A DNA stretch of 64,000 nt from Bradyrhizobium sp. CCGB01 (GCF_024199795.1 NZ_JANADK010000001.1:6014001-6078000), one strand, 5' to 3'. Numbered from the stretch's first letter, positions 42,287 through 51,442 are shown. Made by a program: numbers and translations. The notes: a model not told the origin generated them from the sequence alone.

Positions 42287-42793
42287 TCAGTAATAGCGGC
42301 GCAGCACGCGGCGGCCGCCGTAATAGTACGGCGCCGGGCGGTAGCCGTAGCGCGGACCGTAGCCGTAGTGCGTGCGCGGCAGATAGCCGTAGCGCGGGCC
42401 GTAGCCGTAGCGATACGGACGATAGTAGGGGCGGCGATAGGGATAGGCGCCCGGGGCTGCGATCGCGGCGGCACGATAGCCATAGCCGTAACCGTAGTTG
42501 GCGGGCGCAACGACCGCGTCCTCACGATAGGTCGGATACGGCGCGAACGCGCCCGGGCCGGTATAGGTCGGCCCCTGGTTGACGTAATAGTACTGCGTAG
42601 CCGGCTCGGCGAGCTGCTCAAAGCCCCAACCGCCATAACCCGGGCCATAACCCCAGCTGCCGCAACCCGTGTTGCAGCCGCTATAGACCGGCGCAACCGG
42701 CGCGCAGCCGTTGAAGCCGCAAGCCGCGGCCGGCGCGGCCCCGACGAACATCACGGCCGCCGCCGCGACCAGTCCCGAAATCATCTGACGCAT
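42287..42793 (-). CDS. Secreted Tyr/Gly/Pro/Arg-rich repetitive protein
   Basis: A 168-residue exported protein: signal peptide 1-23 (ending APAAA), a Cys-containing segment (CGFNGCAPV, GCNTGCGSWGYG), then a C-terminal half dominated by Tyr, Gly, Arg and Pro, with RYGYGPRYGY and HYGYGPRYGY as imperfect internal repeats. AGGAGAGAG precedes ATG 42793. Such proteins are common in Bradyrhizobium, but no function is known to me. The low-complexity tail suggests an unstructured surface or envelope protein. It lies 44 bp after another exported protein gene on the same strand and may share its transcript. Confidence 0.75.
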   Translation of the reverse strand: MRQMISGLVAAAAVMFVGAAPAAACGFNGCAPVAPVYSGCNTGCGSWGYGPGYGGWGFEQLAEPATQYYYVNQGPTYTGPGAFAPYPTYREDAVVAPANYGYGYGYRAAAIAAPGAYPYRRPYYRPYRYGYGPRYGYLPRTHYGYGPRYGYRPAPYYYGGRRVLRRYY

Positions 42794-42837
42794 TACTCTC
42801 TCCTGTTGAATTTCGTATCTTTGGTTTTTGACGTTTC

Positions 42838-43323
42838 TTAACCCGGCGGCCTGCCGGGTATTTCTGCGTGCGGCCGCGGCCGAGGACGCCGCGGGCGGTC
42901 GTTGATCTCAGGCGCGAAGATCACCGGCGGCGGATTGACGGGCACGTCCATCTGCGGCGGCAGCGGCGCCGATTGCGCGCCCCAGCTCTGGTGATAGCTC
43001 TCGGCGGGCTTGGGCAATCTGCGGTTCGCGGGCGGCTCGACCTCGAGCCGGCCATAGCCGGGCCGCAAGCCCAGCGTCGGATAATAATGGCCGACATCTT
43101 CGGGCTGCCGCTCGGCGATATAGCGCCCGCCATAGATCGTCGGCTGCACCTGGATGTTTTTCCCGAGGCCCCAGACACCCTCGACCACGGTGTAGGACGC
43201 GTCGATGTTGTTGATGATGATGGGCACGCCCGGGCGGCCGGGAACGACGATATCGAAGCCGCCACCGGCAAGCGCCGTCGCGGGCAGTCCGATCAGAAAG
43301 GCTGCGAGCGCCAGAGCGCGCAT
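42838..43323 (-). CDS. Secreted proline-rich protein, unknown function
   Basis: A 161-residue protein with a signal peptide (MRALALAAFLIGLPATALA, cut before GGG). A beta-rich part with IIINNIDASYTVVEGVWGLGKNIQVQPTIYGG lies at about 35-70; the last 55 residues are proline and arginine rich (PPQMDVPVNPPPV, RPRRPRPRP). There is no lipobox or membrane anchor. I do not recognise a family. The YG-rich secreted protein gene follows 44 bp downstream on the same strand, so the two may form an envelope-related operon. Confidence 0.75.
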   Translation of the reverse strand: MRALALAAFLIGLPATALAGGGFDIVVPGRPGVPIIINNIDASYTVVEGVWGLGKNIQVQPTIYGGRYIAERQPEDVGHYYPTLGLRPGYGRLEVEPPANRRLPKPAESYHQSWGAQSAPLPPQMDVPVNPPPVIFAPEINDRPRRPRPRPHAEIPGRPPG

Positions 43324-43634
43324 GGAAGGATCCCGAATTGTCCGGGCTACAACCTAACCGATCGCTCCGCCGAGAGAGTTAAGGCCGCTTCACCAATTTC
43401 CGGTAAGCCTAACGCGTAAGGATCGGTCGTCTTTCGAATGCACCGAGCGCACTAGCGAAGCGTTAACACTTGGCCCCGCTCGCGATGCCGCCATCGTCCG
43501 ACAAGCCGCATGCATGGCACAAACTGCACATCCTCCGCGTGCTCACAGCGATGTGACCTCGTTCGCGCGAAACGATGGGAACGTCTCCGCGACTGAGGAA
43601 CTTAGCAACCGTTCCAACCACATGGAGATATGCC
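43324..43634. other. Intergenic region between divergent secreted-protein genes
   Basis: About 310 bases hold the promoters of the two divergent genes on either side. AAGCGTTAACACTTGG at about 43459 is an AT-rich patch that could be part of one of them. No ORF or RNA gene is convincing. Confidence 0.4.
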
Positions 43635-44126
43635 ATGACGAGCCTGAAACTGATCGGCGCGGTTTCGATCGTTGCCTCCGCGCTCGCAGGCCCTGCAATG
43701 GGTCAAGCATCCATCACCAATCCCGCCGCCTGCGAATCCATGTTCGCCAGCGCCAATTGCCTGAACGCTGGCGCCGGCAGCCCTTACGCCACCAGCCGTC
43801 AGCAACGACAATATCAGCGGGCAGCCTATCGCAACCCGAACCGCTACAACGATGTGAACAGAACGAATAGCGGCTTCTGGCCAGCAGCGACCGCAGGCGC
43901 GGTTGCAGGCGCCGCCGTCGGCACCGCAGCAGCCGTTGCCGCAGCACCGTTCAGCGGCTGGGGCAACTCGTACGCCTATGACAATTCCGGCGGCTACGGC
44001 ACCTACAACCGTGGCGAAATGGGCTGGTATGGCAATTGGGATACCTACGCGGCTCGCAACGGCATCGTTTGCCGGCCCGGCACTTGGTATAAGGGCGCGG
44101 ACGGCCTCCAGCACATCTGCCAATAA
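43635..44126 (+). CDS. Secreted Gly/Asn/Tyr-rich protein, unknown function
   Basis: ATG 43635 follows GGAGA at good spacing, giving 163 residues; the frame extends upstream but without a better start. A signal peptide (cut near AMG before QAS) is followed by CESMFASANCL with two Cys, a polar part, an alanine/glycine-rich hydrophobic segment (about 82-103, AATAGAVAGAAVGTAAAVAAAPF) and a C-terminal part with two more Cys (IVCRPGTWYKGADGLQHIC). The alanine/glycine stretch could insert into or pack against a membrane. Family unknown to me. A terminator follows. Confidence 0.75.
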   Translation: MTSLKLIGAVSIVASALAGPAMGQASITNPAACESMFASANCLNAGAGSPYATSRQQRQYQRAAYRNPNRYNDVNRTNSGFWPAATAGAVAGAAVGTAAAVAAAPFSGWGNSYAYDNSGGYGTYNRGEMGWYGNWDTYAARNGIVCRPGTWYKGADGLQHICQ

Positions 44127-44148
44127 GCCACAATCTGGCGAAGCGATT

Positions 44149-44170
44149 CAGGCGGCCCCACGGCCGCCTG
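44149..44170 (+). terminator. Rho-independent terminator
   Basis: CAGGCGGCC pairs with GGCCGCCTG around CCAC, followed by TTTCATT. It lies 23 bp after the stop of the secreted-protein gene. Confidence 0.85.
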
Positions 44171-44283
44171 TTTCATTCCGACAGTGCTTGCACCGGTTCT
44201 GGCACTTTCCAACCAAGTCTGATATTGCGACGCGCGGGTGGACGGCCCCGGCACGTGCCGGTCTCTTCCCACATCCCAGCGTG

Positions 44284-44358
44284 GCCGGCTTAGCTCAGCG
44301 GTAGAGCAGCGGTTTTGTAAACCGAAGGTCGGGGGTTCAATCCCCTCAGCCGGCACCA
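44284..44358 (+). tRNA. tRNA-Thr (anticodon TGT)
   Basis: Acceptor GCCGGCT/AGCCGGC, D-arm with AGCTCAGCGGTAGAGCA, anticodon loop TTTGTAA with TGT, T-loop GGTTCAATCCC and an encoded CCA (44356-44358). TGT reads ACA-family threonine codons. Confidence 0.95.
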
Positions 44359-44377
44359 TTGCTCGACGCCCGGTCTC

Positions 44378-44797
44378 TTAGCTCGAATTCTTGTGCGCGC
44401 TGCTTTGCCGGAAGTGCTCGACGCCGGCGCCGTTGACCTCAACCCAGCCATGTTTCGACTGCTCGAAAACCGATCTGACCGGCGCCGGGAAATTCGGGTC
44501 CGCGATCGTGCCGACGGCAACGCCGATCATGTCAGGCAGATTGTCGGCCTTCCAATAGAGCGTCGACCCGCAGTCACGACAAAAATAGAACCGGACGCTG
44601 CTACCGCTGTCGGCCGCACGAACATACTCCTTCGGCGTTCCCGAGATCGTGACGACCGCAACCGGATAGAAGGCGCCGACGCCGAACGGCGCTCCGGTTC
44701 GCCGCTGGCACGCGATGCAGTGACAAGCGGCCACAAGGCGGGACGGCCCCGGAAGCGAAAGCGCAACAGCGCCGCAACTGCATCTGGCGTCGAGCAT
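44378..44797 (-). CDS. GFA/CENP-V-family zinc protein
   Basis: A 139-residue protein with the zinc ligands of the glutathione-dependent formaldehyde-activating (GFA) family: C6 and C8 (CSC), C25, C27 and C30 (CHCIAC), and C73 and C76 (CRDCG). The core folds as a small beta barrel around two zinc sites. Members range from formaldehyde-glutathione adduct formation to unknown small-molecule chemistry; no glutathione-dependent formaldehyde dehydrogenase is next door, so the specific reaction is open. ATG 44797 follows GAGGAG with 8-bp spacing and is preferred over a GTG three codons upstream. The 3' end lies 20 bp from tRNA-Thr. Confidence 0.9.
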   Translation of the reverse strand: MLDARCSCGAVALSLPGPSRLVAACHCIACQRRTGAPFGVGAFYPVAVVTISGTPKEYVRAADSGSSVRFYFCRDCGSTLYWKADNLPDMIGVAVGTIADPNFPAPVRSVFEQSKHGWVEVNGAGVEHFRQSSAHKNSS

Positions 44798-44947
44798 CGA
44801 ACTCACTCCTCGTTCGTCGACGGGTCTGGTCGCCCGGATGGAGCACTGTTCCTGGAGGGAAGAGACCGCAAAGCTGGCGCGAACTACGCCGCGAGAAGCC
44901 GTGCATGCAATGCGATCTGTCGATCGGATCGCAACGACGACGAAGCC

Positions 44948-46780
44948 TCACTCCGTTCGCGCCTCGAACGCCAGCAGCACGTTGCCGGCGACGCCGCTCC
45001 ATTGGCCATAGCCGGAATTGGTGTAGAGCATGCCGCCGGCGATGACCGGTCCGGGACCATCGATCGCGCCGCCATGGGCGGGGACGCCGTTGACGGCCTT
45101 GTAATCCTGCGCGGTGTCGAACTCCCAGAGCAGCTTGCCGTCGGTGGCATAGGCGCGCAGGAAACCGCTGACGCCGCCGGAGAACACGACGCCGGGGATC
45201 AGGCTCACCGCCGCCGAAAGCGCAGGGCTGCATTGGGGACGATCGCCACAGGCGACCGGCGGCACCTCCATCACAACCGTCCCGCTGGCGAGATCGAGGC
45301 CGAACAGGCCGCCCCCTTGCGTGGAGTCGAGACGTCTGGTGCCGTCACGCAGGAAACGCACGTCGGAGTTCGCGACGTAGATGCGCTCCTGGTCCGCGGC
45401 CGAGCCCCATTCGCTGCCGCCGAGCGCACCGCCCTTCCCGATCCGTGTCTGCCACAGGATCTTGCCGCCGTCGTCGGGATCGAGCGCGTGCACGACGCCG
45501 GATTTCTGCGCGATAGCAAGCACGCGCTTGCCGTCGCGCAAGGTCACCAGGATCGGCGACTGGCCGAAATCGTGGTCGGGCCCGTGATCGTCAGGGCAAT
45601 TGGTCCTGTCTGCGGTGAAGCACGCGACGACGAAGGCGTCCTTCGGCGTGGCCTGCTGTTTCCAGAGCAACTTTCCGCTTCCGAGATCGAAAGCGAGGAC
45701 CGCATCGGCGGTCGCGGCCGGCGGGTTCGAATAGGAATTGCTGGTCGCGACATAGATCGCGCTGCGCTTCGCGTCGATCGTCGGCGCCGACCAGATCGCG
45801 GCACCGGACGGGCCGAAGAGCTGCGTACCCCTGGCATTCTTGTCGGTCGGATGCGGCACTTCGGGGATCGTATAGGCTTGCCAGGCCAGCTTGCCGGTCG
45901 CGGCCTCCAGCGCCACCACGCTGCCGCGGAAGGTGCAGCATTCGTAAGAAGCTTGCGAGCCTGCGGCTTCCTCGAGCGATGACACCGGCACGTAGAGAAC
46001 GCCGGAATGCAGCACCGGCGCCCCGGTGATCCGCGCGGCCGAATGCTCCTCGACCTTGGTCTTCCAGATCAGCGCACCCGTCAGCGCGTTCACGGCATAG
46101 GCGTTGGCACGCAAATCACCGAAGAAGATCGCGAACTGATCGGAGCCCGGAAGCTGTGCAAAGGTGATCGCGGCGCGCACGGCGCCATCGGTCGCGAGGG
46201 TCCACAGGGTGCAGCCGGTTCGCGCGTCGAGCGCGTGGACCTTGCGGTCGGTGCCGCCGATGAACAACAGGCCCCCGACGATCGTCGGCGGCGCAAACGA
46301 CACCGAGGCGCCTGGAAACGCGTAGGCCCATTTCAGCCGCAGGTTCGGCACCTGCGCCGCGGTCAGGCCCGCCATGTCGGCCGGCTGGAAGCGGCTGTTG
46401 TTGAGGTCCACGCCCCACCCATTCCAGTGAGGACCGTCGAGCGGTTGCGGAAAGCCGCTGATCTGCTGCGTGCAGCGGCCCTGCGCGTCGGACGCGCTGT
46501 TGATCGCGGCCTTGCCGGTGACGAAGGACGCAATCGCGCGGCGCTCGTCGTCGCTGCGCTCCTTCGCCATCGCGGCCATGCTGCCGGAGGTCAGCGTCCC
46601 CAGCACATGATCGAACGACATCGCCTGCATGGCCGAGCGCGCGGGCGCGCGGCTCCGGGCGTCGCCGGCATCGTGACATTGTGCGCAGTGCGCTGCGTAG
46701 AGCGCGGCGCCATCCTGCTGCGCCAGCGCCGGCGCGGAGAACCAGATCAACAAAGCGGCCAGGATGGCACTTGCTCTCAT
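44948..46780 (-). CDS. Cytochrome c-PQQ propeller protein, polyvinyl-alcohol dehydrogenase-like
   Basis: A 610-residue exported protein. The signal peptide (1-20, ending APALA) is followed by a cytochrome c domain with heme site C32-x2-C35-H36 and a likely Met ligand further on, then PQQ-enzyme beta-propeller repeats (each with a Gly-Trp or ALDARTG-x-W-like blade: VHALDARTGCTLWTL, VVALEAATGKLAWQ, AFDLGSGKLLW, VHALDPDDGGKILWQ). This heme-first order is that of PVA dehydrogenase (cytochrome), which oxidises secondary alcohols in the periplasm and passes electrons to the chain. The natural substrate here is unknown. ATG 46780 has GGAG seven bases upstream; earlier ATGs do not. Confidence 0.85.
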   Translation of the reverse strand: MRASAILAALLIWFSAPALAQQDGAALYAAHCAQCHDAGDARSRAPARSAMQAMSFDHVLGTLTSGSMAAMAKERSDDERRAIASFVTGKAAINSASDAQGRCTQQISGFPQPLDGPHWNGWGVDLNNSRFQPADMAGLTAAQVPNLRLKWAYAFPGASVSFAPPTIVGGLLFIGGTDRKVHALDARTGCTLWTLATDGAVRAAITFAQLPGSDQFAIFFGDLRANAYAVNALTGALIWKTKVEEHSAARITGAPVLHSGVLYVPVSSLEEAAGSQASYECCTFRGSVVALEAATGKLAWQAYTIPEVPHPTDKNARGTQLFGPSGAAIWSAPTIDAKRSAIYVATSNSYSNPPAATADAVLAFDLGSGKLLWKQQATPKDAFVVACFTADRTNCPDDHGPDHDFGQSPILVTLRDGKRVLAIAQKSGVVHALDPDDGGKILWQTRIGKGGALGGSEWGSAADQERIYVANSDVRFLRDGTRRLDSTQGGGLFGLDLASGTVVMEVPPVACGDRPQCSPALSAAVSLIPGVVFSGGVSGFLRAYATDGKLLWEFDTAQDYKAVNGVPAHGGAIDGPGPVIAGGMLYTNSGYGQWSGVAGNVLLAFEARTE

Positions 46781-46882
46781 GGTGGGCTCCGACATGTCAC
46801 CGCGCCCCGGGGATGGCGGCACACAACCCAAAGTGTAGCGCTGGAGCGATCCCGGAAGCAATGGACGTTCCGCCCGCGCCTG

Positions 46883-47596
46883 TCACACATCCGTGGCAAT
46901 GCCGACGCGATCGGGCAGCTCGTCCAGCCGCCACAGGGCGAGGCTCTTGTCGCGCCAGCCGCCGCCGCCCTCCTCGCATCGCTCGTTGATCAGGGCGCGC
47001 GGCAAGGGCCAATGGAAAGGCGCCCTCTCCATGTTCAGCGCGCGCCAGTCGCCATCCTCGCAATCGCGATTTGCATTCCATTCCGGAAATGTCGTCACCA
47101 GCAGGAAGCGCGCGCCGCTCTCGCGGAAGCGGGCCATGGCGCGGGCGATGTTGCCGAAGCTCAAATGAACCAGACAATCCCGGCACAGAATGACATCGGC
47201 GCGCGGCAACACATCGCGCGTGATGTCGGCAACGAGAAAACGGCCGGACAAATCGCCGCCGGCCACACGCCGGCGATTGGACTCGATCAGCGACGGCACG
47301 ATGTCGATGCCGGTGTAGTCGAGGTCGAGCTTGATGCGGCCGATCCAGCCGGCATCGCCACAGGGCGCATCGAGCAGCGACCGCGCGCCGAGCTGTTGCA
47401 ACAGGGCAGGAAGCGCCTCCCGGAGCGCGGCGGTCGCCGGATCCTCCGAGCCGAGGCCCGAGACCGAGCTGGCGGCACCCCACAGGTTCGTCTTTTCGAT
47501 CCGCTCGAACCGCGCGGCGAGATCGAGGCCTGCGAAACTGTCGCGGTCGGCGACGAAGCGTTCGTGAGCGAGCACGGGTGGACGTTTGGCGATCAT
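46883..47596 (-). CDS. Class I SAM-dependent methyltransferase-like protein
   Basis: A 237-residue protein with a Rossmann-type SAM site: motif I LLDAPCGDAGWIGRI, acidic motif II YTGIDIVPSLI, and motif IV-like VILCRDCLVHLSFGNI. The Cys in motif I (APCGDAG) is an unusual variant. The long opening (about 1-60) is not recognisable. The substrate is unknown. It ends 22 bases beyond the start side of the PQQ gene frame, which makes a shared transcript possible. A second methyltransferase gene lies 81 bp upstream on the same strand. Confidence 0.8.
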   Translation of the reverse strand: MIAKRPPVLAHERFVADRDSFAGLDLAARFERIEKTNLWGAASSVSGLGSEDPATAALREALPALLQQLGARSLLDAPCGDAGWIGRIKLDLDYTGIDIVPSLIESNRRRVAGGDLSGRFLVADITRDVLPRADVILCRDCLVHLSFGNIARAMARFRESGARFLLVTTFPEWNANRDCEDGDWRALNMERAPFHWPLPRALINERCEEGGGGWRDKSLALWRLDELPDRVGIATDV

Positions 47597-47677
47597 CGGG
47601 CGGGACTCGCGTCAAGATTCCGTCGCGGGTCCACTATACAGGGGGAGCGTCGCGTCCGAAATCGCCAGCCTCTTCGC

Positions 47678-48397
47678 TCAAGCCGGCTTCTGCCACTCCA
47701 TGATGTGGAAGAACGGCACCCGGCGATGACGGGCGATTCTGTCGGGATCACCGCCGATGGGTTGCGGCTCGACGAACAGGCGCAACTGGAGGCCGTGATC
47801 GAGCAGCAGCGTCATGTAGGTGCTGAGCGGACGATGCCAGTTTTGGACGCGGACGCCGCTCCAGCTCACCCAGGTCGCACGTTCATCCATGTAGTGATCA
47901 ATGGTGAACCGCAGGGCGCCGTCGCGGTCACGCGTCCAGCCCTCGGGCGGGCCGGCGGTGTTGAAGCTGGTCAGGTTGGCGATCAGCAGCGTGCCGCCCG
48001 GCCGCATCGCCGTCGCTATTTTCGCGATGGCCGTAGCAAGATCGGGTATGTCGATCAGGCTGAGATAGCTGACAACCAGATCGAACTCCGCGTCGAAATC
48101 CATCGTCTCGGCGCGGCCGACCCGGTAGTCGCCGCTGGGATCGAGCTCCCTGGCGCGCGCAAGCAGCGCTTCGGTCGGATCGATGCCGGTGGTGCGGATG
48201 CCCGCGCGCTGCATGATGCGGCAGAAGCGCCCCTCCCCGCAGCCGACGTCGAGCGCGTTGCGAAAGCCGCGCCCTTCGATCCGCGCCCGCATCGGCGCAT
48301 CCAGCACGAAGCGGCGGCCATAGTCGCCGTCTTCCCCCTGCTCGATGATCCAGGCGGCCGCGGACGCGGCCCAGCCGTCGCTGACATCCTCGTTCAT
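47678..48397 (-). CDS. Class I SAM-dependent methyltransferase
   Basis: A 239-residue enzyme with a clear class I fold: motif I ALDVGCGEGRF (about 48-58), acidic end TTGIDPTEALLARAR, DLVVSYLSLIDIPDL and the post-motif MRPGGTLLIANL. This resembles UbiE/BioC-type small-molecule methyltransferases. The C-terminal part contains FFHIMEWQKP, often seen in family members from rhizobia. The substrate is unknown. It differs in motif detail from the adjacent methyltransferase, so the pair does not look like a recent duplication. Confidence 0.85.
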   Translation of the reverse strand: MNEDVSDGWAASAAAWIIEQGEDGDYGRRFVLDAPMRARIEGRGFRNALDVGCGEGRFCRIMQRAGIRTTGIDPTEALLARARELDPSGDYRVGRAETMDFDAEFDLVVSYLSLIDIPDLATAIAKIATAMRPGGTLLIANLTSFNTAGPPEGWTRDRDGALRFTIDHYMDERATWVSWSGVRVQNWHRPLSTYMTLLLDHGLQLRLFVEPQPIGGDPDRIARHRRVPFFHIMEWQKPA

Positions 48398-48497
48398 GGG
48401 TCGACCTTCGGGAATGGATCGTGGCCGCGCGCATCGCGCGCACCGTTACTGACCACAGATTGGATCGGAGCTCAACATGAGGTAGTCTCCGTATCCG

Positions 48498-48611
48498 ATG
48501 CGCCCGACCACCGCCAAAGAGAAGGCCAGGATCGCCGCCGGTGCAGTGACGGCCGTCGTCATGACGGCCGTGCTGCTGGTATTCGCGCTCGGTTTCCTGC
48601 TGGCGCGATAG
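48498..48611 (+). CDS. Single-span mini membrane protein, 37 residues
   Basis: ATG 48498 to TAG 48609-48611 encodes a basic head (MRPTTAKEKARIAAG) and one hydrophobic span (VTAVVMTAVLLVFALGFLLA). The composition fits a real small membrane protein, but the ribosome site (GAGGTAG) is far from the start. It lies in the gap between the methyltransferase and chemoreceptor genes, on the opposite strand to both. No function can be proposed. Confidence 0.5.
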   Translation: MRPTTAKEKARIAAGAVTAVVMTAVLLVFALGFLLAR

Positions 48612-48643
48612 AGGGTGCGACGGGCCGATGCCGTCGCGCCGAC

Positions 48644-50341
48644 TTACGCCGCACGCACGGTGCGGAGGAATTTTCCGACTTCGTCCTTCAACCGGTTGCT
48701 GTCGGTCGCCAGCATCTTGGCGGTCGAGAGCACCTGCGAGGACGCCGAGCCGGTCTCGGCCGCGCCGCGCTGCACGTCGGTGATGTTGGTGGAGACCTGC
48801 TGGGTGCCGTGAGCGGCCTGCTGCACGTTGCGCGAGATCTCCTGGGTGGCGGCGCCCTGCTCCTCGACGGCGGCGGCAATGGTGGACGACACCTCCGACA
48901 GCCGCTCGATCGTCGCGGAGATGTCGCGGATCGCGTTGACGGATTCCTGGGTCGCAGTCTGGATGCCGGAAATCTGCTGGCTGATCTCGCCGGTCGCCTT
49001 CGCGGTCTGCTCGGCCAGCGTCTTCACCTCGGAGGCGACGACGGCGAAACCACGGCCGGCCTCGCCGGCCCGCGCCGCCTCGATGGTGGCGTTGAGCGCC
49101 AGCAGATTGGTCTGGCCGGCGATGGTGTTGATCAGCTCGACCACGTCGCCGATGCGCGTCGCCGCGACCGAAAGCTCGCTGACGCGCTCGGTCGTGGTAC
49201 GGGCCTGGGTTACGGCTTCGCCCGCCATGCGCGCGGACTCCTGCACCTGCCGGCTGATCTCGTTGACCGAGGAGGACAGCTCTTCCGTGGCGGTTGCGAC
49301 CGACTGCACGTTGCCGGTGGCTTCGCCCGACGCGACCGCAACGACCGAGGTCAGCTCCTGCGCGCGCTGCGCCGTGGTGGCCAGCGTCGAGGACGACGCC
49401 TCGAGCTCGGTGGACGCGGATCCGACGGTTTCGATGATCTCGCCGACCGCGCGCTCGAAGCCGTCGGCCAGGTTGACCATGTCGCGCTTGCGCTGCGCTG
49501 CAGCCTGCGTCTCGGCTTCGGCCTGCGCCGCCTTGAGGCGTTCGACCTCGAGCGCGTTGGTCTTGAACACCTCGACGGTCTTGGCCATGTCGCCGATCTC
49601 GTCGCGTCGGTCCTTCTCGGGCACCTCGGTCTTGAGATCGTTGCGGGCGATCCCCTCCATCGCGAGCTTGAGGCGGGCAATCGGCCGGGACATCGCATTG
49701 AGACCGATGAACAGCGCGATCGCGATGCCGAGGACCAGGCCACCGGCGCTGACGCCGATCACGGTCCATGTCGCCGACCTGGCGTCGCGGTTGATGGCTT
49801 CCTTGCGCTTGCTGACCGTCTGCGCGGTCTCGGTCACGAACTGGACGATGCGTGCGAGGGCCGCATCCAGCACCGGATCGCACTCCTTGTGCGCACGGTC
49901 GGCAGCCTTGGCATTCTCTTCCGTGCTGTTCGCCTGCGAGCCGGCCTTCAGCACCGGATCGCAGCCGGCGAACGCTGCTTTCAACTGGTCGCCGATGCTC
50001 CTGATCTGGTTCGCGCGCGCCGGATCGTCCTGCTCCGCCGCATCCAGGAATTGACGGATCTCGTCGCGGTTCTGCGTCGCGGTCTTGAGACGGCCGGCGT
50101 TGCCCGCCTCCGTCGCCTCAGTGAAGACCGCGTAGAGCGCGGCATGATAGGTCTCGGCACGGCGCTGGGCCCGCGTCAGGTTGAGCGCCGAGGATTGCGC
50201 GGCGGAGAGCTCGGCAAAACCGTCGACGGTCGCCGAGAGTTCTTGCGTGCCGAAGCCAGCGACGGCAACCATCGCACAGCCCATCACGGCCACGATCAGC
50301 GCGACCTTCCACACGATTTTCAGATTGTTCAAAAAGCTCAT
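48644..50341 (-). CDS. Methyl-accepting chemotaxis protein
   Basis: A 565-residue chemoreceptor. The N-terminal span (about 10-29) and a periplasmic four-helix sensor domain (about 30-190) are followed by a second span (about 194-215), a HAMP domain (about 216-270) and the cytoplasmic signalling coiled coil with the conserved tip ending [33 protein letters not shown]. It would relay ligand binding to CheA. The sensor domain contains two Cys in the CDPVL repeats ([22 protein letters not shown]), which is unusual. No che genes are in the window, so the pathway partners are elsewhere. Confidence 0.95.
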   Translation of the reverse strand: MSFLNNLKIVWKVALIVAVMGCAMVAVAGFGTQELSATVDGFAELSAAQSSALNLTRAQRRAETYHAALYAVFTEATEAGNAGRLKTATQNRDEIRQFLDAAEQDDPARANQIRSIGDQLKAAFAGCDPVLKAGSQANSTEENAKAADRAHKECDPVLDAALARIVQFVTETAQTVSKRKEAINRDARSATWTVIGVSAGGLVLGIAIALFIGLNAMSRPIARLKLAMEGIARNDLKTEVPEKDRRDEIGDMAKTVEVFKTNALEVERLKAAQAEAETQAAAQRKRDMVNLADGFERAVGEIIETVGSASTELEASSSTLATTAQRAQELTSVVAVASGEATGNVQSVATATEELSSSVNEISRQVQESARMAGEAVTQARTTTERVSELSVAATRIGDVVELINTIAGQTNLLALNATIEAARAGEAGRGFAVVASEVKTLAEQTAKATGEISQQISGIQTATQESVNAIRDISATIERLSEVSSTIAAAVEEQGAATQEISRNVQQAAHGTQQVSTNITDVQRGAAETGSASSQVLSTAKMLATDSNRLKDEVGKFLRTVRAA

Positions 50342-50585
50342 CGCAGCCGTCCCAATGATTCCTGCTGACGCATAATCCCAGCATGGTGCATTGGAACCGG
50401 CGGACGTTAAGATTTGATACCAAATGCGCCGGGTAGTCTTACGGAAAAATAACTATTTTGGGTGGCGGCGTAAGCTTCACGTAAGCTTCGGCCTTTCCGG
50501 GGCACGATCCAGGCAAGGCCGGCCGGAACAGGTCGCCGGCCTCAGTCGTTGTCCGCCCATGCGGATCAAGGAAGAAAACCGAAAC

Positions 50586-50777
50586 ATGTTTCTGCTGGCA
50601 ATGGTGACGCTGTGCTGTGTCGCCGTGGCGAGCACCGTAGCGCTGTTCGACCTGGCACTGGGAACGGCTCCGGCAACGCAGGTCGCCGAACCCGCGCCGA
50701 TCGACGTGACCGCTCCGACTCCGGTCCGGGTGGTCGGGGCGCCGTTCGAGCCCAACGTCAACCCGCGCGAGCGATAG
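50586..50777 (+). CDS. Small membrane or exported protein
   Basis: ATG 50586 follows AAGGAAG at about ten bases and gives 63 residues: a hydrophobic N terminus (MFLLAMVTLCCVAVASTVALFDLAL) and a Pro/Val-rich tail (AEPAPIDVTAPTPVRVVGAP). It may be a signal-anchored periplasmic tail. Upstream codons in the same frame lack protein character. An 11-bp direct repeat (GTAAGCTTCAC then GTAAGCTTCGG, about 50470-50492) lies ahead of the gene. No family is known to me. Confidence 0.55.
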   Translation: MFLLAMVTLCCVAVASTVALFDLALGTAPATQVAEPAPIDVTAPTPVRVVGAPFEPNVNPRER

Positions 50778-50780
50778 CGC

Positions 50781-50945
50781 TCACGTCGGTGATGCCTCCG
50801 AGCCCGCCTCGGGCCGGCCTTGGGCCCGCGCCAATTCCTCGACGAACGCGATCACCTCCGCCCGCTTGTCGGGCGGCAGCGACAGAAACGCGCGGACAAG
50901 CCTCAGGCCCTGCGCTTCGTCCGACTGGTCTGTTTTGGCGTCCAT
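50781..50945 (-). CDS. Small helical protein, 54 residues
   Basis: From ATG 50945 to TGA 50781-50783: MDAKTDQSDEAQGLRLVRAF, then LSLPPDKRAEVIAFVEELARA and a polar tail. The middle is a plausible amphipathic helical pair like the C-terminal part of some bradyrhizobial Xre regulators (LRLV...PxKRxxVIxxVE), but there is no helix-turn-helix here. It has good codon use and ends three bases beyond the stop of the convergent neighbouring gene. GAGAG precedes the start. Confidence 0.6.
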   Translation of the reverse strand: MDAKTDQSDEAQGLRLVRAFLSLPPDKRAEVIAFVEELARAQGRPEAGSEASPT

Positions 50946-51049
50946 CTCTCACTGTCGGGCGAGCGGGAAAAATATGCAATCCCCAACCGGACACCTTCTT
51001 GATTCGGCCCCCGCCAGCTTTGCTGGAATAGCTCCAAGAGAGGTGGACC

Positions 51050-51442
51050 ATGAAGTGGATCAGGGAGCGCGACGCACTGATCGCGCAGACAATGGCCTTC
51101 GTCCAATCGGTAACCGGCAAAAAGGATGACGTCCATCCGCCGGAGATTCCGACGCCTACACCGCTTGTGCCGGTGGGGATCGTCACGGTCGAGACCTTGA
51201 CCGTCGAGGCCCTCGCGGTCGAGATCGAGCCGCCGCAAGCCGTCCCGCCGCCCGCGCCCGTCGTGATCCCGCCTGCACGGACGAGCGGCGATTTCCGCTC
51301 CGAAATGCAGACCCGCATCGCCAATTTCCGTAAGCACCAGGAGCGGTTCGAACGCGAGCGTGAGGAGTATTGCGCGTCCACCCTGACCAAATTGCGCGCC
51401 GCCATCGGCGACATCTCCCCCCGCCCGCCGGCGGAGAAGTGA
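51050..51442 (+). CDS. Hypothetical protein with Pro/Val-rich centre
   Basis: A 130-residue protein with a clear ribosome site (GAGAGGTGG) before ATG 51050. A helical N terminus (MKWIRERDALIAQTMAFVQS) leads to a proline/valine-rich middle (about 30-78) with TVETLTVEALAVEIEPPQ, and a charged helical C terminus (SEMQTRIANFRKHQERFERERE) likely to form a coiled coil. No signal peptide. It is not a family I can name; the layout suggests a cytoplasmic linker-like protein. Confidence 0.7.
   Translation: MKWIRERDALIAQTMAFVQSVTGKKDDVHPPEIPTPTPLVPVGIVTVETLTVEALAVEIEPPQAVPPPAPVVIPPARTSGDFRSEMQTRIANFRKHQERFEREREEYCASTLTKLRAAIGDISPRPPAEK

Noticed and set aside
46007..50368. A plus-strand open frame of 1453 codons
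   Set aside because: It lies antisense across four well-supported minus-strand genes (PQQ protein, two methyltransferases, chemoreceptor). The translation is Arg/Asp/Gly-rich without domains and is a high-GC shadow frame.
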